Counted from the stretch's first letter, positions 24,376-36,135 are shown. The stretch is 64,000 nucleotides of DNA from Rhabditoides inermis (GCA_963966185.1 CAWZYM010000348.1:629501-693500); one strand, 5' to 3'. Numbers and translations: made by a program. Notes: a model not told the origin generated them from the sequence alone.

Positions 24376-27045
24376 GAGCGTGCCGGAGCGCTTTCTATGT
24401 GCATACGAGAAAGTGAACGATCAGAGATTCGGAGAAAATTCATATCAGTAGCAGTGATCAATGCATTCTCACTATTACTGATCTACTGATATATTTTGAC
24501 CGCGGAGGCGCGCGGAGCGTGCCGGAGCGCTTTCTATGTGCGAACGAGAAAGTGAACGATCAGAGAGTCGGAGAAAATTCATATCAGTAGCCGTGATCAA
24601 TGCATTCTTACTATTACTGATCTACTGATAAATTTTGAACGCGAAGGCGCGCGGAGCGTGCCGAAGCGCTTTCTATGTGCATACGAGAGAAAGAAAGATC
24701 AGAGAGTCGGAGAAAATTCATATCTGTAGCAGTGATCAATGCATTCTTACTATTACTGATCTACTGATATATTTTGACCGCGGAGGCGCGCGGAGCGTGT
24801 CGGAGCGCTTTCTATGTGCGAACGAGAAAGTGAACGATCAGAGAGTCGGAGAAAATTCATATCAGTAGCAGTGATCAATGCATTCTTACTATTACTGATC
24901 TACTGATATATTTTGACCGCGGAGGCGCGCGGAGCGTGCCGGAGCGCTTTCTATGTGCATACGAGAAAGTGAACGATCAGAGATTCGGAGAAAATTCATA
25001 TCAGTAGCAGTGATCAATGCATTCTTACTATTACTGATCTACTGATATATTTTGACCGCGGAGGCGCGCGGAGCGTGCCGGAGCGCTTTCTATGTGCTTT
25101 TGAGAAAGTGAACGATCAGAGAGTCGGAGAAAATTCATATCAGTAGCCGTGATCAATGCATTCTTACTATTACTGATCTATTGATAAATTTTGAACGCGG
25201 AGGCGCGCGGAGCGTGCCGGAGCGCTTTCTATGTGCATACGAGAGAAAGAAAGATCAGAGAGTCGGAGAAAATTCATATCTGTAGCAGTGATCAATGCAT
25301 TCTTACTATTACTGATCTACTGATATATTTTGACCGCGGAGGCGCGCGGAGCGTACCGGAGCGCTTTCTATGTGCGAACGAGAAAGTGAACGATCAGAGA
25401 GTCGGAGAAAATTCATATCAGTAGCAGTGATCAATGCATTCTTACTATTACTGATCTACTGATATATTTTGACCGCGGAGGCGCGCGGAGCGTGCCGGAG
25501 CGCTTTCTATGTGCATACGAGAAAGTGAACGATCAGAGATTCGGAGAAAATTCATATCAGTAGCAGTGATCAATGCATTCTTACTATTACTGATCTACTG
25601 ATATATTTTGACCGCGGAGGCGCGCGGAGCGTGCCGGAGCGCTTTCTATGTGCTTTTGAGAAAGTGAACGATCAGAGAGTCGGAGAAAATTCATATCAGT
25701 AGCCGTGATCAATGCATTCTTACTATTACTGATCTATTGATAAATTTTGAACGCGGAGGCGCGCGGAGCGTGCCGGAGCGCTTTCTATGTGCATACGAGA
25801 GAAAGAAAGATCAGAGAGTCGGAGAAAATTCATATCTGTAGCAGTGATCAATGCATTCTTACTATTACTGATCTACTGATATATTTTGACCGCGGAGGCG
25901 CGCGGAGCGTACCGGAGCGCTTTCTATGTGCGAACGAGAAAGTGAACGATCAGAGAGTCGGAGAAAATTCATATCAGTAGCAGTGATCAATGCATTTTTA
26001 CTATTACTGATCTACTGATATATTTTGACCGCGGAGGCGCGCGGAGCGTGCCGGAGCGCTTTCTATGTGCATACGAGAAAGTGAACGATCAGAGAGTCGG
26101 AGAAAATTCATATCAGTAGCAGTGATCAATGCATTCTTACTATTACTGATCTACTGATATATTTTGACCGCGGAAGCGCGCGGAGCGTGCCGGAGCGCTT
26201 TCTATGTGCATACGAGAAAGTTAACGATCAGAGAGTCGGAGAAAATTCATATCAGTAGCAGTGATCAATGCATTCTTACTATTACTGATCTACTGATAGA
26301 ATTTGACCGCGGAGGCGCGCGGAGCGTGCCGGAGCGCTTTCTATGTGCATGCGAGAGAAAGAAAGATCAGAGAGTCGGAGAAAATGCATATCAGTATCAG
26401 TGATCAATGTATTATTATAATTACTGTTCTACAGATCGGCTTTGACCGCGGAGGCGCGCGGAGCGTGCCGGAGCGCCCTTCATGTGTATACGAGAGAGAT
26501 ATCAGAGAGTCGGAGAAAATGCATATCAGTAACAGTGATCAATATATTCTTATTATTACTGATCTACTGATAGACTTTGACCGCGAAGGCGCGCGAAGCG
26601 TGCCGGAGCGCCTTCTATGTATGTGCATACGAAAGAGTAAAAAAATCAGAGAGTCGGAGAAAATGCATATCAGTATCAGTGATCAATGTATTATTATAAT
26701 TACTGTTCTACAGATCGGCTTTGACCGCGGAGGCGCGCGGAGCGTGCCGGAGCGCCCTTCATGTGTATACGAGAGAGATATCAGAGAGTCGGAGAAAATG
26801 CATATCAGTAACAGTGCTCAATATATTCTTATTATTACTGATCTACTGATCGACTTTGACCGCGGAGGCGCGCGGAGCGTGCCGGAGCGCTTTCTATGTG
26901 TATACGAGAAAGTGAAAGATCAGAGAGTCGGAGAGAATGCATATCTGTATCAGTGATCAATATATTCTTATTTTTACTGATCTACTGATATACTTTGACC
27001 GCGGAGGCGCGCGAAGCGTACCGGAGCGCCTTATATGAGTATAGT
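24376..27045. repeat. Satellite array 4 with a 556-bp higher-order repeat
   Basis: The same 139-bp monomer family. Between about 24500 and 25980 variant monomers recur every 556 bases (four monomers). The distinctive AATTTTGAACGCG, GTGCGAACGAGAAAG and GTGCTTTTGAGAAAG variants show this, and identical short frames begin at 24635, 25191 and 25747. From about 26400 the monomers are more diverged. Confidence 0.9.
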
Positions 27046-28439
27046 AAATATAACATCTGTAGAAAAGCAGTCAAGCAGATACTATCAACCAGAGACACTG
27101 ACACTTTCTCATTATTCAAAAAAAACTGAAAAAAAATAAGGAAAGAAATAAAGATCAGCCATCTACTGGAAGAATGACAACAGCACTTCTAGCACAGCTC
27201 CTAATAGCACTTCTAGATCACAAATCGAGTCAATCTATATATCAATCGATAGATAATTTTCTCCTTTATTTAATACCTATATTTCTAGCGCGCAAAGCGC
27301 GCTAGTCCCCCTTTCATACTAAAATTTACTATGGTGTCTGTCTGTCTGTCTGTCCTTCCGGAGAGATATCTCTTTTCAAAGTCTACTCTAACTACTCATT
27401 TTTTCTAGAAAGTTTCTTCAATACCTGAGAACGCAAAATTCCAAATATCTCGCCAATAGCGATCTCCTAATCATAGTTATCACCTAATCTCTTAACTATG
27501 GAGAAAAATTTCAAAATACTTCAATTAGAACGAAATTTGGAGGGTAGGTGAATCGACCTAGAAAAAGTCGATAGCCGCGATACCAGCTGCCTGTGACCTC
27601 ATCTTCATGCCCAAATAGGCGAATGTACCCAAAATGCACCCAAAATTCATGATCATCGATTTCTATAAAAATTGAATAGGAGAAAGATAACGTATAATAG
27701 ATTATAAAAACTTGTTTCCTTTTTTGAAAAGTCACCAAATATGGCGAATATGATCGACTTTTCGTACAGACGAGATAGAGGGTCCAATTTGTAAACTTAA
27801 GCTTTTATGGGCTAAAAACCCCTTCTGTCAAAGTTTCAGATCGATCGGACTTTGCCTTCATACAGTATTAGACATTTTCTGACCGCGCGTTGCTTGCTGG
27901 GGTCGCGCCCACCGAATCGCTCGCTACCAGCCACCAGGTCAACCGATCGATATCGAATAGTTGGCATTCGCAATCACTGAGCCATAATTACTCAGTTGTG
28001 TCTTTTTGATAGGAATATGTCTGAATAAAACAATAATGGATTGAGTCAATTGAAAAAGACAAAATCTTCAACGAACAACTTTGACAAAACGAAACGTTGA
28101 AGTTTGAAAGTTAAGTAAAATGTTTCTAGACGTCAATAGATAGTGTTTTTTAACGATCAAATCAACCTCAAACTGTTTCAAACTCCTTCACACGTGCGCA
28201 CAACGTGTTAGGGCGCGCCAGCCGGCTTTTTTTTCTCGAAGTCATTGTAGACGTAATATAGAACTGTGTACTGTATTTTTTCAGTTGAAAGTATGTTTTG
28301 AGTTTATTACCTGTACTCTTGTACGTATTCAGCCTGAAATCACGCTTTTCGATGCAGTACAGTGTCGAGTGGAAGTGAGGTGAGGTGAGAATCGAGTTCA
28401 CCTTACATGTCATTTGGCAAGCACAGGTGGTCAAATTAT

Positions 28440-28673
28440 ATTTTTAGAACGTGAGAGAGTAGACAGTAGAGAGAAAAGACAGTAGAGAAAAGAGTAGTAC
28501 TTTCTGTTTGAAAAAAGTCACATAACTGTCTCTCGAAGGTCGCAGTGACTACTGCAGATGTGAGAAGGTAACATAGTACTGTCTCTAGAAAGTTGTTGTC
28601 ACCGCAGCGGGGACGTGAAAGTATACAAGAGAAAGAATAGGAGAGAGAGAGAGAAAGAGAGAAAATAGGAGAG

Positions 28674-28721
<48 letters not shown>

Positions 28722-29062
28722 GGAGAGGGAGAGAGCAGTGATAGTGATAGTGATTACTCAGATTACTGCAGATGTGAGAGTGAGAGTGGAAGAGGTGACG
28801 AAAGGTAAAAGTAAAAAGAAGAAAACATAGTAAAAGGTTCTAGAAAGTTGTTGTCACAGTAGAAGAAAAAGATGCAGTAGACAAACAAGAGCATAGTATT
28901 AGTATTGTCTCTAGAAAGTTGACAGTAGACAATAGATAATATATAATACTGTTTCTAGAGACCACTGAAAGAGAAAGAGAAAAGGAGAAAGAGATAGCGA
29001 GACAGTGGGAGAGAGAAGAGAGAGAGAGAGAGGAGAGATAGGGGAGAGTAGAACTGTGTCGA

Positions 29063-29099
<37 letters not shown>

Positions 29100-29654
29100 A
29101 GGGGGCAGGGGGAGAAGGAGGGAGATAGGATGGAAAGTAGACAGAACAATGTGGAGGAGAAAGAGATGGGGCAGTGTACATCTGTGAAACATGAATTTGG
29201 TGAAAAAGAAGTAGGAGAGATAGTTAGAAAAGACAAAAACTAAGCTACATATAGAACATACATAGAACTTGAACACTTCAACTACAGCCCTTGCGTGTAT
29301 GTATCTTCAGTTCATTACTTGAACAAATTGAGCCTGAAATTCCGCTTATTGATGCAGTACAGTGACGAGTGGGAGTGAGGTGAGGTGAGAATCGATTTCA
29401 CCTCACATGTCATTTGGCAAGCACAGGCGTTCGAAGTATACTTTTTAGAACGTGAGAGAGTAGACAGCAGGGAGAGTAGACAGTAGACAGAAGAGAGTAG
29501 TAGTAAAAAAGTTGTTTTCACATAACTGTCTCTCGAAAGTCGCAGTGACTGCTGCAGACGTGAGAGTAGAATAGTAGATAAAAGGTGCCATAGTATTGTC
29601 TCTAGAAAATTGTTGTCACCGATGCGGTGACGTGAGAATAGACAAGAAAAAGAC

Positions 29655-29705
<51 letters not shown>

Positions 29706-29891
29706 AGAGAAGAGAGAGAGAGAAGAGAGAGAGAAAGAGAGAGGAGGGAGAGTAGACATAACTGTCTATTGAAAGTGACAGTGACTGCTGCAGACGTGAG
29801 TGTAGAAGAGTAGATAAAAGGTACCATAGTACTGTCTCTAGAAAATTGTTGTCACCGATGCGGTGACGTGAGATAAGGACAAGAAAAAGAC

Positions 29892-29940
<49 letters not shown>

Positions 29941-30094
29941 AGAAGGAAGGAGAGAGGAGGGAGAGTAGACATAACTGTCTATTGAAAGTGGCAGTGACTG
30001 CTGCAGACGTGAGAGTAGAAGAGTAGATAAAAGGTGTCATAGTACTGTCTCTAGATAATTGTTGTCACCGATGCAGAGACGTGAGACAAGAAAA

Positions 30095-30192
<98 letters not shown>

Positions 30193-30360
30193 AGGAGAGA
30201 GGAAGGAGAGAATATGTAACTGTCTCTCCATAGTCGCAGTGACTGCTGCAGACGTGAGAGTAGAAGATTAGACAGAAGGTGCCATAGTACTGTCTCTAGA
30301 ATTTTGTTGTCACCGCTGCGGAGACGTGAGAATAGAGATAAAAGATAGTGAAAAAGAGAG
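28440..30360. repeat. GA-rich complex tandem repeat inside H3
   Basis: Units combine an AACTGTCTCT block, GCAGTGACTGCTGCAGACGT, a GTACTGTCTCTAGAAA block, TTGTTGTCACCG with a GACGTGAGA end, and then GA runs of 30-90 bases. The clearest units start at about 29510, 29755, 29965 and 30215, spaced about 210-250 bases apart. Earlier units (28510, 28740) are looser. Confidence 0.8.
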
Positions 30361-30399
30361 AGACGGAGGTGGAGAGAGGAAGGAGGGTAGAGAGGGAGA

Positions 30400-30439
<40 letters not shown>

Positions 30440-30547
30440 AAAGAGGTAGAAGAGAGATATGGAGGAAGAGGAAGTAATGAGTTGAAAATAGAGAAAACTA
30501 GAAAGAAAACAGAAGAAAAAAGTAGGTGAGAGATAGTTGAAACAGAC

Positions 30548-30838
30548 GCCGGGGGCGCGGCTCAGTGGATAGAGCGTTCGTCTCTAAATCTCACGGTCGC
30601 TGGTTCGATCCCCCTCGGAGTCAACCATTCTTGCGAAATTCACCCAGCCCCTGTGGTGTGGCAAACCACTCTCATGGTAGCCAAAAAGCGTCACAGCACC
30701 ATCTACGGACTCAAGAACGGAATTCAAGACGTCCGACGCCACCCAACCCAACTACCTCTGCTGACGTCGTCGTAGTCCAAGAACCCTATCTTGTTCTCGA
30801 CTAGGAGGACCCCGGATTCAACCGGCTAAACAAAAAAA
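30548..30838 (+). repeat. tRNA-derived SINE (family A), complete with target duplications
   Basis: Both pol III promoter boxes are present: an A box in GCGGCTCAGTGGATAGAGCG and a B box in GCTGGTTCGATCCCCC. The body runs to a tail of about ten A residues. The 8-base target duplication AAACAGAC occurs at 30540-30547 and 30839-30846. It sits inside H3, so it inserted after that unit existed. The 5'-truncated relative is at 66-315. Confidence 0.9.
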
Positions 30839-31030
30839 AAACAGACAGAACTTGAAAGAAATACATGTTTCTACGCAAAAAGCAACTATTTTTCTATTTT
30901 GTCTATTTTTGTATCTTGTATGCCTAGTGCGGAGGCGCGCGACAGCGCGCCGGAGCGCTAGTCATCTGCCGAGGAGTTATTTCCGTTTATCGATCAGATA
31001 TCGATCACAACTTCAATGCGAATAAATCTA

Positions 31031-31975
31031 ACGAGGAGTGTAGTAGGGGCCACACCCTCGGATTCGTACCAAATTGATAGAATACCTTAGTTAGGACCCT
31101 AGCCATCGAATTGTGGTGTCAGAATTTCCTAAACGAACTATACGTTTCCGGTACGAAAACGTACAGGGCTCGTTTTTCGCGTTCCTCTCACCCTACACGG
31201 CGGCCGAAGACCGAGCCGTTGTGGCCTAGTGGCGAAAGCGTCTGCCTGCCGAAATGAGCCTCACGAGTTCGATTCCACGCACATGCTTTTTGTATTGTCA
31301 AAAATTTATGGACTTGTACTTTCTGACTATATCATCATTTTCTCATGGTCCATGAAACAACTCTATCAAATAAGTTTTTTTTTAATGAGACAGTCTTGTC
31401 GATCTCAATGTCAGCTGTCGATCGTCGTAGTGACGTAGTGATATTTGCATCAGCCATATCTAGCTCGCAACTGTATCGTCTTCTGTCAGAGAAGTCCCGA
31501 ACGTCGTCAAGCTACTTCACACTGTCGTATGTATTTTGATCGTGTGTGATTATTGTGTAGAGTTTAAAATTGTAATGATGCGCACGGTAGATCATCTCTG
31601 TTCCTGACAGTCGTCCTTCTTGAAGAGAAACCATAGAGTCGGTCATACCTTTCGTCAATTCTTTTCTTCACTAACCAGTTTTTGAACAGCGAGACGATCA
31701 ACCATATCAGTTGGCAAAACAAAAAGCATGTGCGCGGAATCGAACTCGTGAGGGTCATTTCGGCAGGCAGACGCTTTCGCCACTAGGCCACAACGTCTTT
31801 GACCGCCGCGTAGGGTGAGAAGAACGCGAAAAACGAGCCCTGTACGTTTTCGTACCGGAAACGTATAGTTTGTTTAGGAAATTCGGACACCACAATTCGA
31901 TGGCTAGGGTTCTAACTAAGGTATTATATAAATTTGGTACGAATCCGAGGGTGTGGCCCCTACTACACTCCTCGT
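31031..31975. repeat. Fold-back element with a tRNA-like sequence in each arm
   Basis: The left arm (31031-31293) and right arm (31719-31975) are inverted copies with a few small differences, separated by about 425 bases. Near the inner end each arm carries a tRNA-like unit: an A box in GTTGTGGCCTAGTGGCGAAA and a B box in CACGAGTTCGATTCCACGC. The left unit is on + and the right on -, so both would transcribe toward the centre. No protein is encoded. It could be two SINE-like units inserted head to head or a true inverted-repeat element. Confidence 0.75.
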
Positions 31976-32847
31976 AAACTACGAAGACGTCACGTACTCG
32001 TTTTTGCCTGAGGCTATTAGTACTCAAATTGGGAACAATCTATCGCAATTCAATCACTTTTTAAAATATGACGCGGCTACGGTAGTTGGTGCGCTAGTGG
32101 CACAGTTCATTTCCCTACATTACGTATGCAACTTCATCTCGTTCACACCGCTAACCGGTCTGGAAAGTGAAAAATGAACTAGCGAAACGCGTCTGGTATC
32201 TCAACTTATGAGTCGGGACTGTCACATCTCGTATTCCATTTTTCGTTTCGGCGGACCGCGAAAACGGGGGACCCACTATATGTCATCGAAAGGTGTGTGG
32301 GAAATATTCGGAAAGGGAACTGCCGTACGATGAACGGGGGAAATGCCCTGTTTCATCATTATTACCAGTTCACGAGCCGGAATATGGAGGGTCGCGTTGC
32401 GGAAGATGCCAGTGCCACCCTTTCAAACAGAATCAGAATCAGAATATATATCTCGAATCAAGTAGCACACAATATCGATTACGTAAATTACGATAAGATA
32501 GGTGAAATACAGTAATACAATGCCTACTCCGAGTTCCAACAACACGGATTTCGGTAGGCCCGTGGATGCGTACGTGTTGTTATTGATGCCTTTTAAACAC
32601 ACAATTTCAACCATTTTTATCTTATAACCAATAATCTCCAACTCTACATGTGTTTGTGTAAAAACAAGCGTGAACCCGATATTTTTCAAATAAACCGAGA
32701 GAGTAAACATGCCAACATGGGAGACTATACGTTCAGAGTTCCATAAATCTGATGGGCACTGCATTTCAAAGATAACGATTCTGTGTTAAGAGTGTAAGGT
32801 GGAAAGTGATCGAAGTTTCAATTCCGCTGTTGACTGAGAACAGACTT
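31976..32847. other. Non-coding or decayed repeat sequence
   Basis: Nothing certain is encoded. Bases 32235-32335 resemble two other places in the window: GCGGACCGCGAAAACGGGGG through GACCCACTATA matches 14895-14935 in reverse, and TGTCATCGAAAGGTGTGTGG plus the next 40 bases matches 48315-48368. A - strand open frame at 32423-32764 has no recognisable features. Confidence 0.45.
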
Positions 32848-34692
32848 CTAGAAGTTGACGTCTTCTCTCTTCTGTGCCTCGAACATCCTGATAATGTCGT
32901 TGAGGCGGCGAATCTTCTGTTCGCGCTTTGCCAGAAGACGCGTGCCGTCGGTGTGGTCGTCCTATAAGCAGCTAAAATCATCTCCCACTTTCCAAGAGCA
33001 CAATTTGCGCGCAAACACCTGGTGCAAATGTGTTTTGAGATCTGCATCAGAGTTCAGAGTTCAGAGGTCTATCCGGAATCGTTATATGTACCGGTGAAGA
33101 AGCTCTCGTGAACTTCTGTATCGCCTTGCTACTCTCGCAGGATCATTTAGTCGAACCGACCACACAGCGCGGTGAAAGAAAACACGTATAGTTAATAGAA
33201 CATCTATCACTGATAGCTTTCCATGGATCTGATAGGCACTATTATAGACTCGCATTTGGTACCGTATTTTTCGTTGAAAACATTATCGTGGATTTTGAAC
33301 TTATAGTATACTGAACGAGAAACTCTGCAGATTTTACTTGGAGTTCTTTGTTCAAAGTCGCTGCTTTTCGCACATGACCACGCAGTGTTTTGGTAACGCT
33401 GTCGCTTAGATTAGTAAGCAGCGGTCCGCGGGTTCGTTCTTGGGTACACACGCAAAATTTTGTTAAGTTGAAACTATCATCCAATGAGTTCTGATCTTTG
33501 TCTAACCACCCTGAAGTCTCTCCTGAACTCTTTTGCGGACCCACTATATATTCCATACAGAGACAGAGTAGATTGCAACTATAACTCGACAAGCCTGTTA
33601 TCCACTCAGCTTGCACGCGGCAGATGCGCGAACGGTGAGCAACTTTTCGTCGAAAAAGTGGTGTCTGACCTGCATGGCCTTTACGCAGGCGCGGTATTTG
33701 CCCGCCTCCATCACGGCCGCAGTCAGATCTGCCTTTGTCGCAGCCAGCTGGAATACAAGATGTAGAAATATTCTACTACGGCTGATGCACCTCCTGCTTG
33801 ACCGTGGCGAGCTCCTTCTGAAGGATGAGTTTGAGTTCGAGAAGCGACTCGCCGTCTGCCTCGAGCTGCTTGATCTGCTCCTCGGCCTTCACTCGCATGT
33901 CGTGTTCCCGGGCGTGGCGCGCCGTCATCTCACTCAGCTCCGTCCTGCACACACAACCCAGCTATCCATCCATCCACACTCTCCTCCACACACTCACCTC
34001 AGCTTGTCCACAGTCTCCTCCTTCTCCTTATCCGCCTGCTCCTTCTCCTGTCCTCTCCCTCTCCTCCAGCTCTTCATTTTTCTTATGTGCTCGTTCCTTC
34101 TCCTTTCTCTGCTTTTTCTCTAGCTCCTCATCCGCCTGCTCCTTCTCCTCCCTCTCCCTCTCCTCCAGCTTATTCTTTTCCGTATCCACCTGCTCGTTCT
34201 CCTCCCTCTGCCTCTCCTCCAGCTCTTCCTTCTCTTTATCTGCGTGCTCCTTTTCCTTTCTCTGCTTCTCCTTCTTCCCCTCCAGTTCCTTCTTTATACT
34301 ATCATCCAGTTCTTTCTTCATCATTTCCTCCAGATCTTCCCTGTCCAGACTAGCCTGAGGAGTAAGAGCGTCGTCCTGTAAGAGAGTAATTATATAAACA
34401 AAAAAATTAATTGATTCACATGTTGTAGCGAGTGGGGCGCATCGGTGTGTGTGGAAGGATCATGCAGGGTGGTGCCAGTGGACGTGGCTGGAGAGAGAGG
34501 CGCACCTTGCGCGGATCCCTCGCTGCCGTGCAGGCTGCGAGTCGAAGAGAGCCCCGACACAGACGTGCACTGCACTCGAGAGCCATCATCAAACAGCTCA
34601 CATCTCGCTGCTTATCTCACCAGGGTCGACAACGATCCGGCCGGCTTCGACAGAGAGTTCGACGGGCGGAAGTCGCTGTACACGCTCGCCAT
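32848..34692 (-). CDS. Coiled-coil protein gene, apparently frameshifted
   Basis: Exon 1 (34621-34692) encodes MASVYSDFRPSNSLSKPAGS. Exon 2 (34420-34569) is Ser/Thr-rich (CTSVSGLSSTRSLHGSEG). Both introns are phase 0. Exon 3 (33998-34375) encodes a long charged coiled coil of Glu/Lys repeats (EEMMKKELDDSIKKELEG and on). The next exon gives TELSEMTARHAREHDMRV and on to KQEVH, then LAATKADLTAAVMEAGKYRA, and the last ends AKREQKIRRLNDIIRMFEAQ and EDVNF with a stop at 32848-32850. Exon 3 opens in phase 0 but must end in phase 2 to join the next exon. Its 378 bases are one too many, and one frame stops at 34028-34030. The extra base lies near 34049-34051. This means pseudogene, sequencing error, or another splice form. 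The family is not recognised. Confidence 0.6.
33385..33550 (+). repeat. Decayed tRNA-derived SINE (family C)
   Basis: An A-box-like TTTTGGTAACGCTG and a B-box-like GCGGGTTCGTTCTTG are followed by sequence parallel to 9240-9376, ending GCGGACCCACTATAT. It lies in an intron of the - strand coiled-coil gene. Confidence 0.5.
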
Positions 34693-34728
34693 GGAACTGC
34701 AAGCAATGTCACATTGAAAAGTTGTAGA

Positions 34729-34730
<2 letters not shown>

Positions 34731-34800
<70 letters not shown>
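34731..34800. repeat. (CT)n microsatellite
   Basis: Near-pure CT, about 70 bases, just upstream of the predicted start of the coiled-coil gene. Confidence 0.95.
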
Positions 34801-34994
34801 ACAATAAACGTTCGTATAGAAGAGTAACGCACGAGATGGGCAGTTGCGCGTCGGCGTTGACGGCTCTCGGAGCTGCGAAAAAGCGCGCGTATAAGTCCAT
34901 CTCCGTGTTCTCTGCGCATTGTCATACGTTATACTAAAGGCATCATACAACAACATGTTGCTAGTCAAAAGTAGTCAAACATACTCAACATAGT

Positions 34995-35731
34995 CAAAAG
35001 TGTAAGTCAAAAGTAATAGTAACATAGTCAAAAGTGCATCACCGAGGTGGGGTGGGATGACTTCAAAGTCGCCGGCGATGGAATAGATGTCGTTGGCGGA
35101 TTTCGACATGTGATCGAGCTGCGACGACACGAGGATAGGGATAGACTCGCTCATTGCCTCCCCTGCAACAGCTTGATAGTCGAGATGGGCGTATTCGAGA
35201 ATGTAGGCGGCGCGGCGCGGTGAGATCAACACGCAATCGAAGGAAAATGATCCGGGCAAGCTATACATCGACCAACAAGAGTAGTTGGGTGCGTGAGTGA
35301 TCGCCAGCACTACACAGCACTACACTCGTCCTCGATATTTATTGTGAATCAGCTGGTAGCTATCAGTATATTGAGAAACAGCCAGGAGCAGAGTGGATAA
35401 CATAGTAGATAAGAAGCGTTTTGCAATGCGAGTGCGAACGGATACAAGTTGTGAGAAGTGACTCACCAATCACCGCACCTTATCGATATAGTACGAAACG
35501 TCAAAAAGAGTCAACAGGTGTTTTCGTGACAGGGTTTGGAAAAACATAATGACATGTTTCCAGGCAGGGTTAAACCGTTCCATTCGACCGGACACTAGGT
35601 TCGGAGAGTAAAAAAAATCACCTTCAAATTGATCATTGAAACTACATACTAATAACACTTCTTCAAGTTCCCACCTTGAAAGCGGGTCTTCGATCGTGAA
35701 GATATGAGTCTGACTTCACGGTGTACCCCAT
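34995..35731 (-). CDS. Short unrecognised protein gene (tentative)
   Basis: A possible first exon (35675-35731) encodes MGYTVKSDSYLHDRRPAFK and ends at an AAG|GTGGGA donor. A second open segment (about 35045-35310) encodes LPGSFSFDCVLISPRRAAYI, then LEYAHLDYQAVAGEAMSESI and VSSQLDHMSKSANDIYSIAG with FEVIPPHL before a CG|GTGATG donor-like site. Residue composition is that of a real protein. I could not find an acceptor that joins the two segments in one frame, so there may be another exon between them or two separate genes. No family is recognised. Confidence 0.35.
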
Positions 35732-35808
35732 TGGATAGCCAGCTCAGCCAGCTCTCTCAAAACCTGCAATCTCACATTATGCACCACTTTATAAGACAAC
35801 TTGTCATT

Positions 35809-35921
35809 ATCTGTTAAAAAGTACTTGCGTAAAAATATTAAGTTTGTCTTGACCCAATTCAACAAAAGCGCATGCATAAAACGTTTACAAATACTAACAC
35901 AAACCTGCGCCTCTCTCCCCC

Positions 35922-35960
<39 letters not shown>

Positions 35961-36135
35961 AATATGGACGTATGACGTTATTCATTTGTATTGTTATATT
36001 TAATCTGTTAGTGTCCACTGTCCGTTATGCGCAGGTTTGTGTTAGTATTTGTAAACGTTTTATGCATGCGCTTTTGTTAAATTGGGTCAAGACAAACTTA
36101 ATATCTTTACGCAAGTACTTTTTAACAGATAATAT
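35809..36135. repeat. Inverted repeat around a CT microsatellite
   Basis: About 105 bases at 35809-35914 (GTTAAAAAGTACTTGCG through CAAACCTGCGC) recur inverted at about 36028-36135 with few changes. The loop of about 110 bases begins with a CT run (35914-35960). This could fold into a long hairpin. It looks like a small fold-back element. Confidence 0.75.

Larger units (their letters stand above)
19682..27305 (+). mobile_element. Helitron-like unit H2 with three internal satellite blocks
   Basis: The unit starts with TC directly after the CTAG of H1 and shows the same start region (AAAATGCCCTATGGTGTCTG). It ends with the hairpin CTAGCGCGCAAAGCGCGCTAG followed by T. Inside are module M, a 139-bp array, an approximately 108-bp array, a shortened module M (23515-24375) and another 139-bp array. 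The second module M suggests an internal duplication or two fused units. No protein gene is present. Confidence 0.55.
27306..30961 (+). mobile_element. Helitron-like unit H3 with GA-rich tandem repeats
   Basis: The unit starts with TC immediately after the CTAG of H2, followed by TTTCATACTAAAATTTAC and ATGGTGTCTGTCTGTCTG, which parallels the start of H2. It ends with a GGCGCGC/GCGCGCC hairpin, then GGAGCG and CTAG|T at 30958-30962. The 5' kilobase has no gene I can identify. From 28440 to 30360 it consists of repeated units of a GA run plus a GCAGTGACTGCTGCAGACGT block. A SINE has inserted at 30548-30838. Confidence 0.55.

Noticed and set aside
26303..26956. 217-codon + strand frame with repeated GGARSVPER units
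   Set aside because: It is translation of 139-bp satellite monomers that happen to lack stops in rotating frames; no protein features.
15440..27300. CRISPR array
   Set aside because: Repeats are 108-139 bases and contiguous, without unique spacers, in a eukaryotic context; this is satellite DNA.
30548..30620. tRNA gene
   Set aside because: Boxes A and B are present, but it has a SINE body, A-tail and target duplications, so it is a retroposon head.
34445..34717. 90-codon + strand frame opposite the coiled-coil gene
   Set aside because: The - strand has matching phase-0 exons with good splice sites here, so the + frame is a shadow.
34837..34938. Short + strand frame starting MGSC, resembling a lipidation motif
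   Set aside because: Only 33 codons, no homologue recognised, and the opposite strand is equally open.
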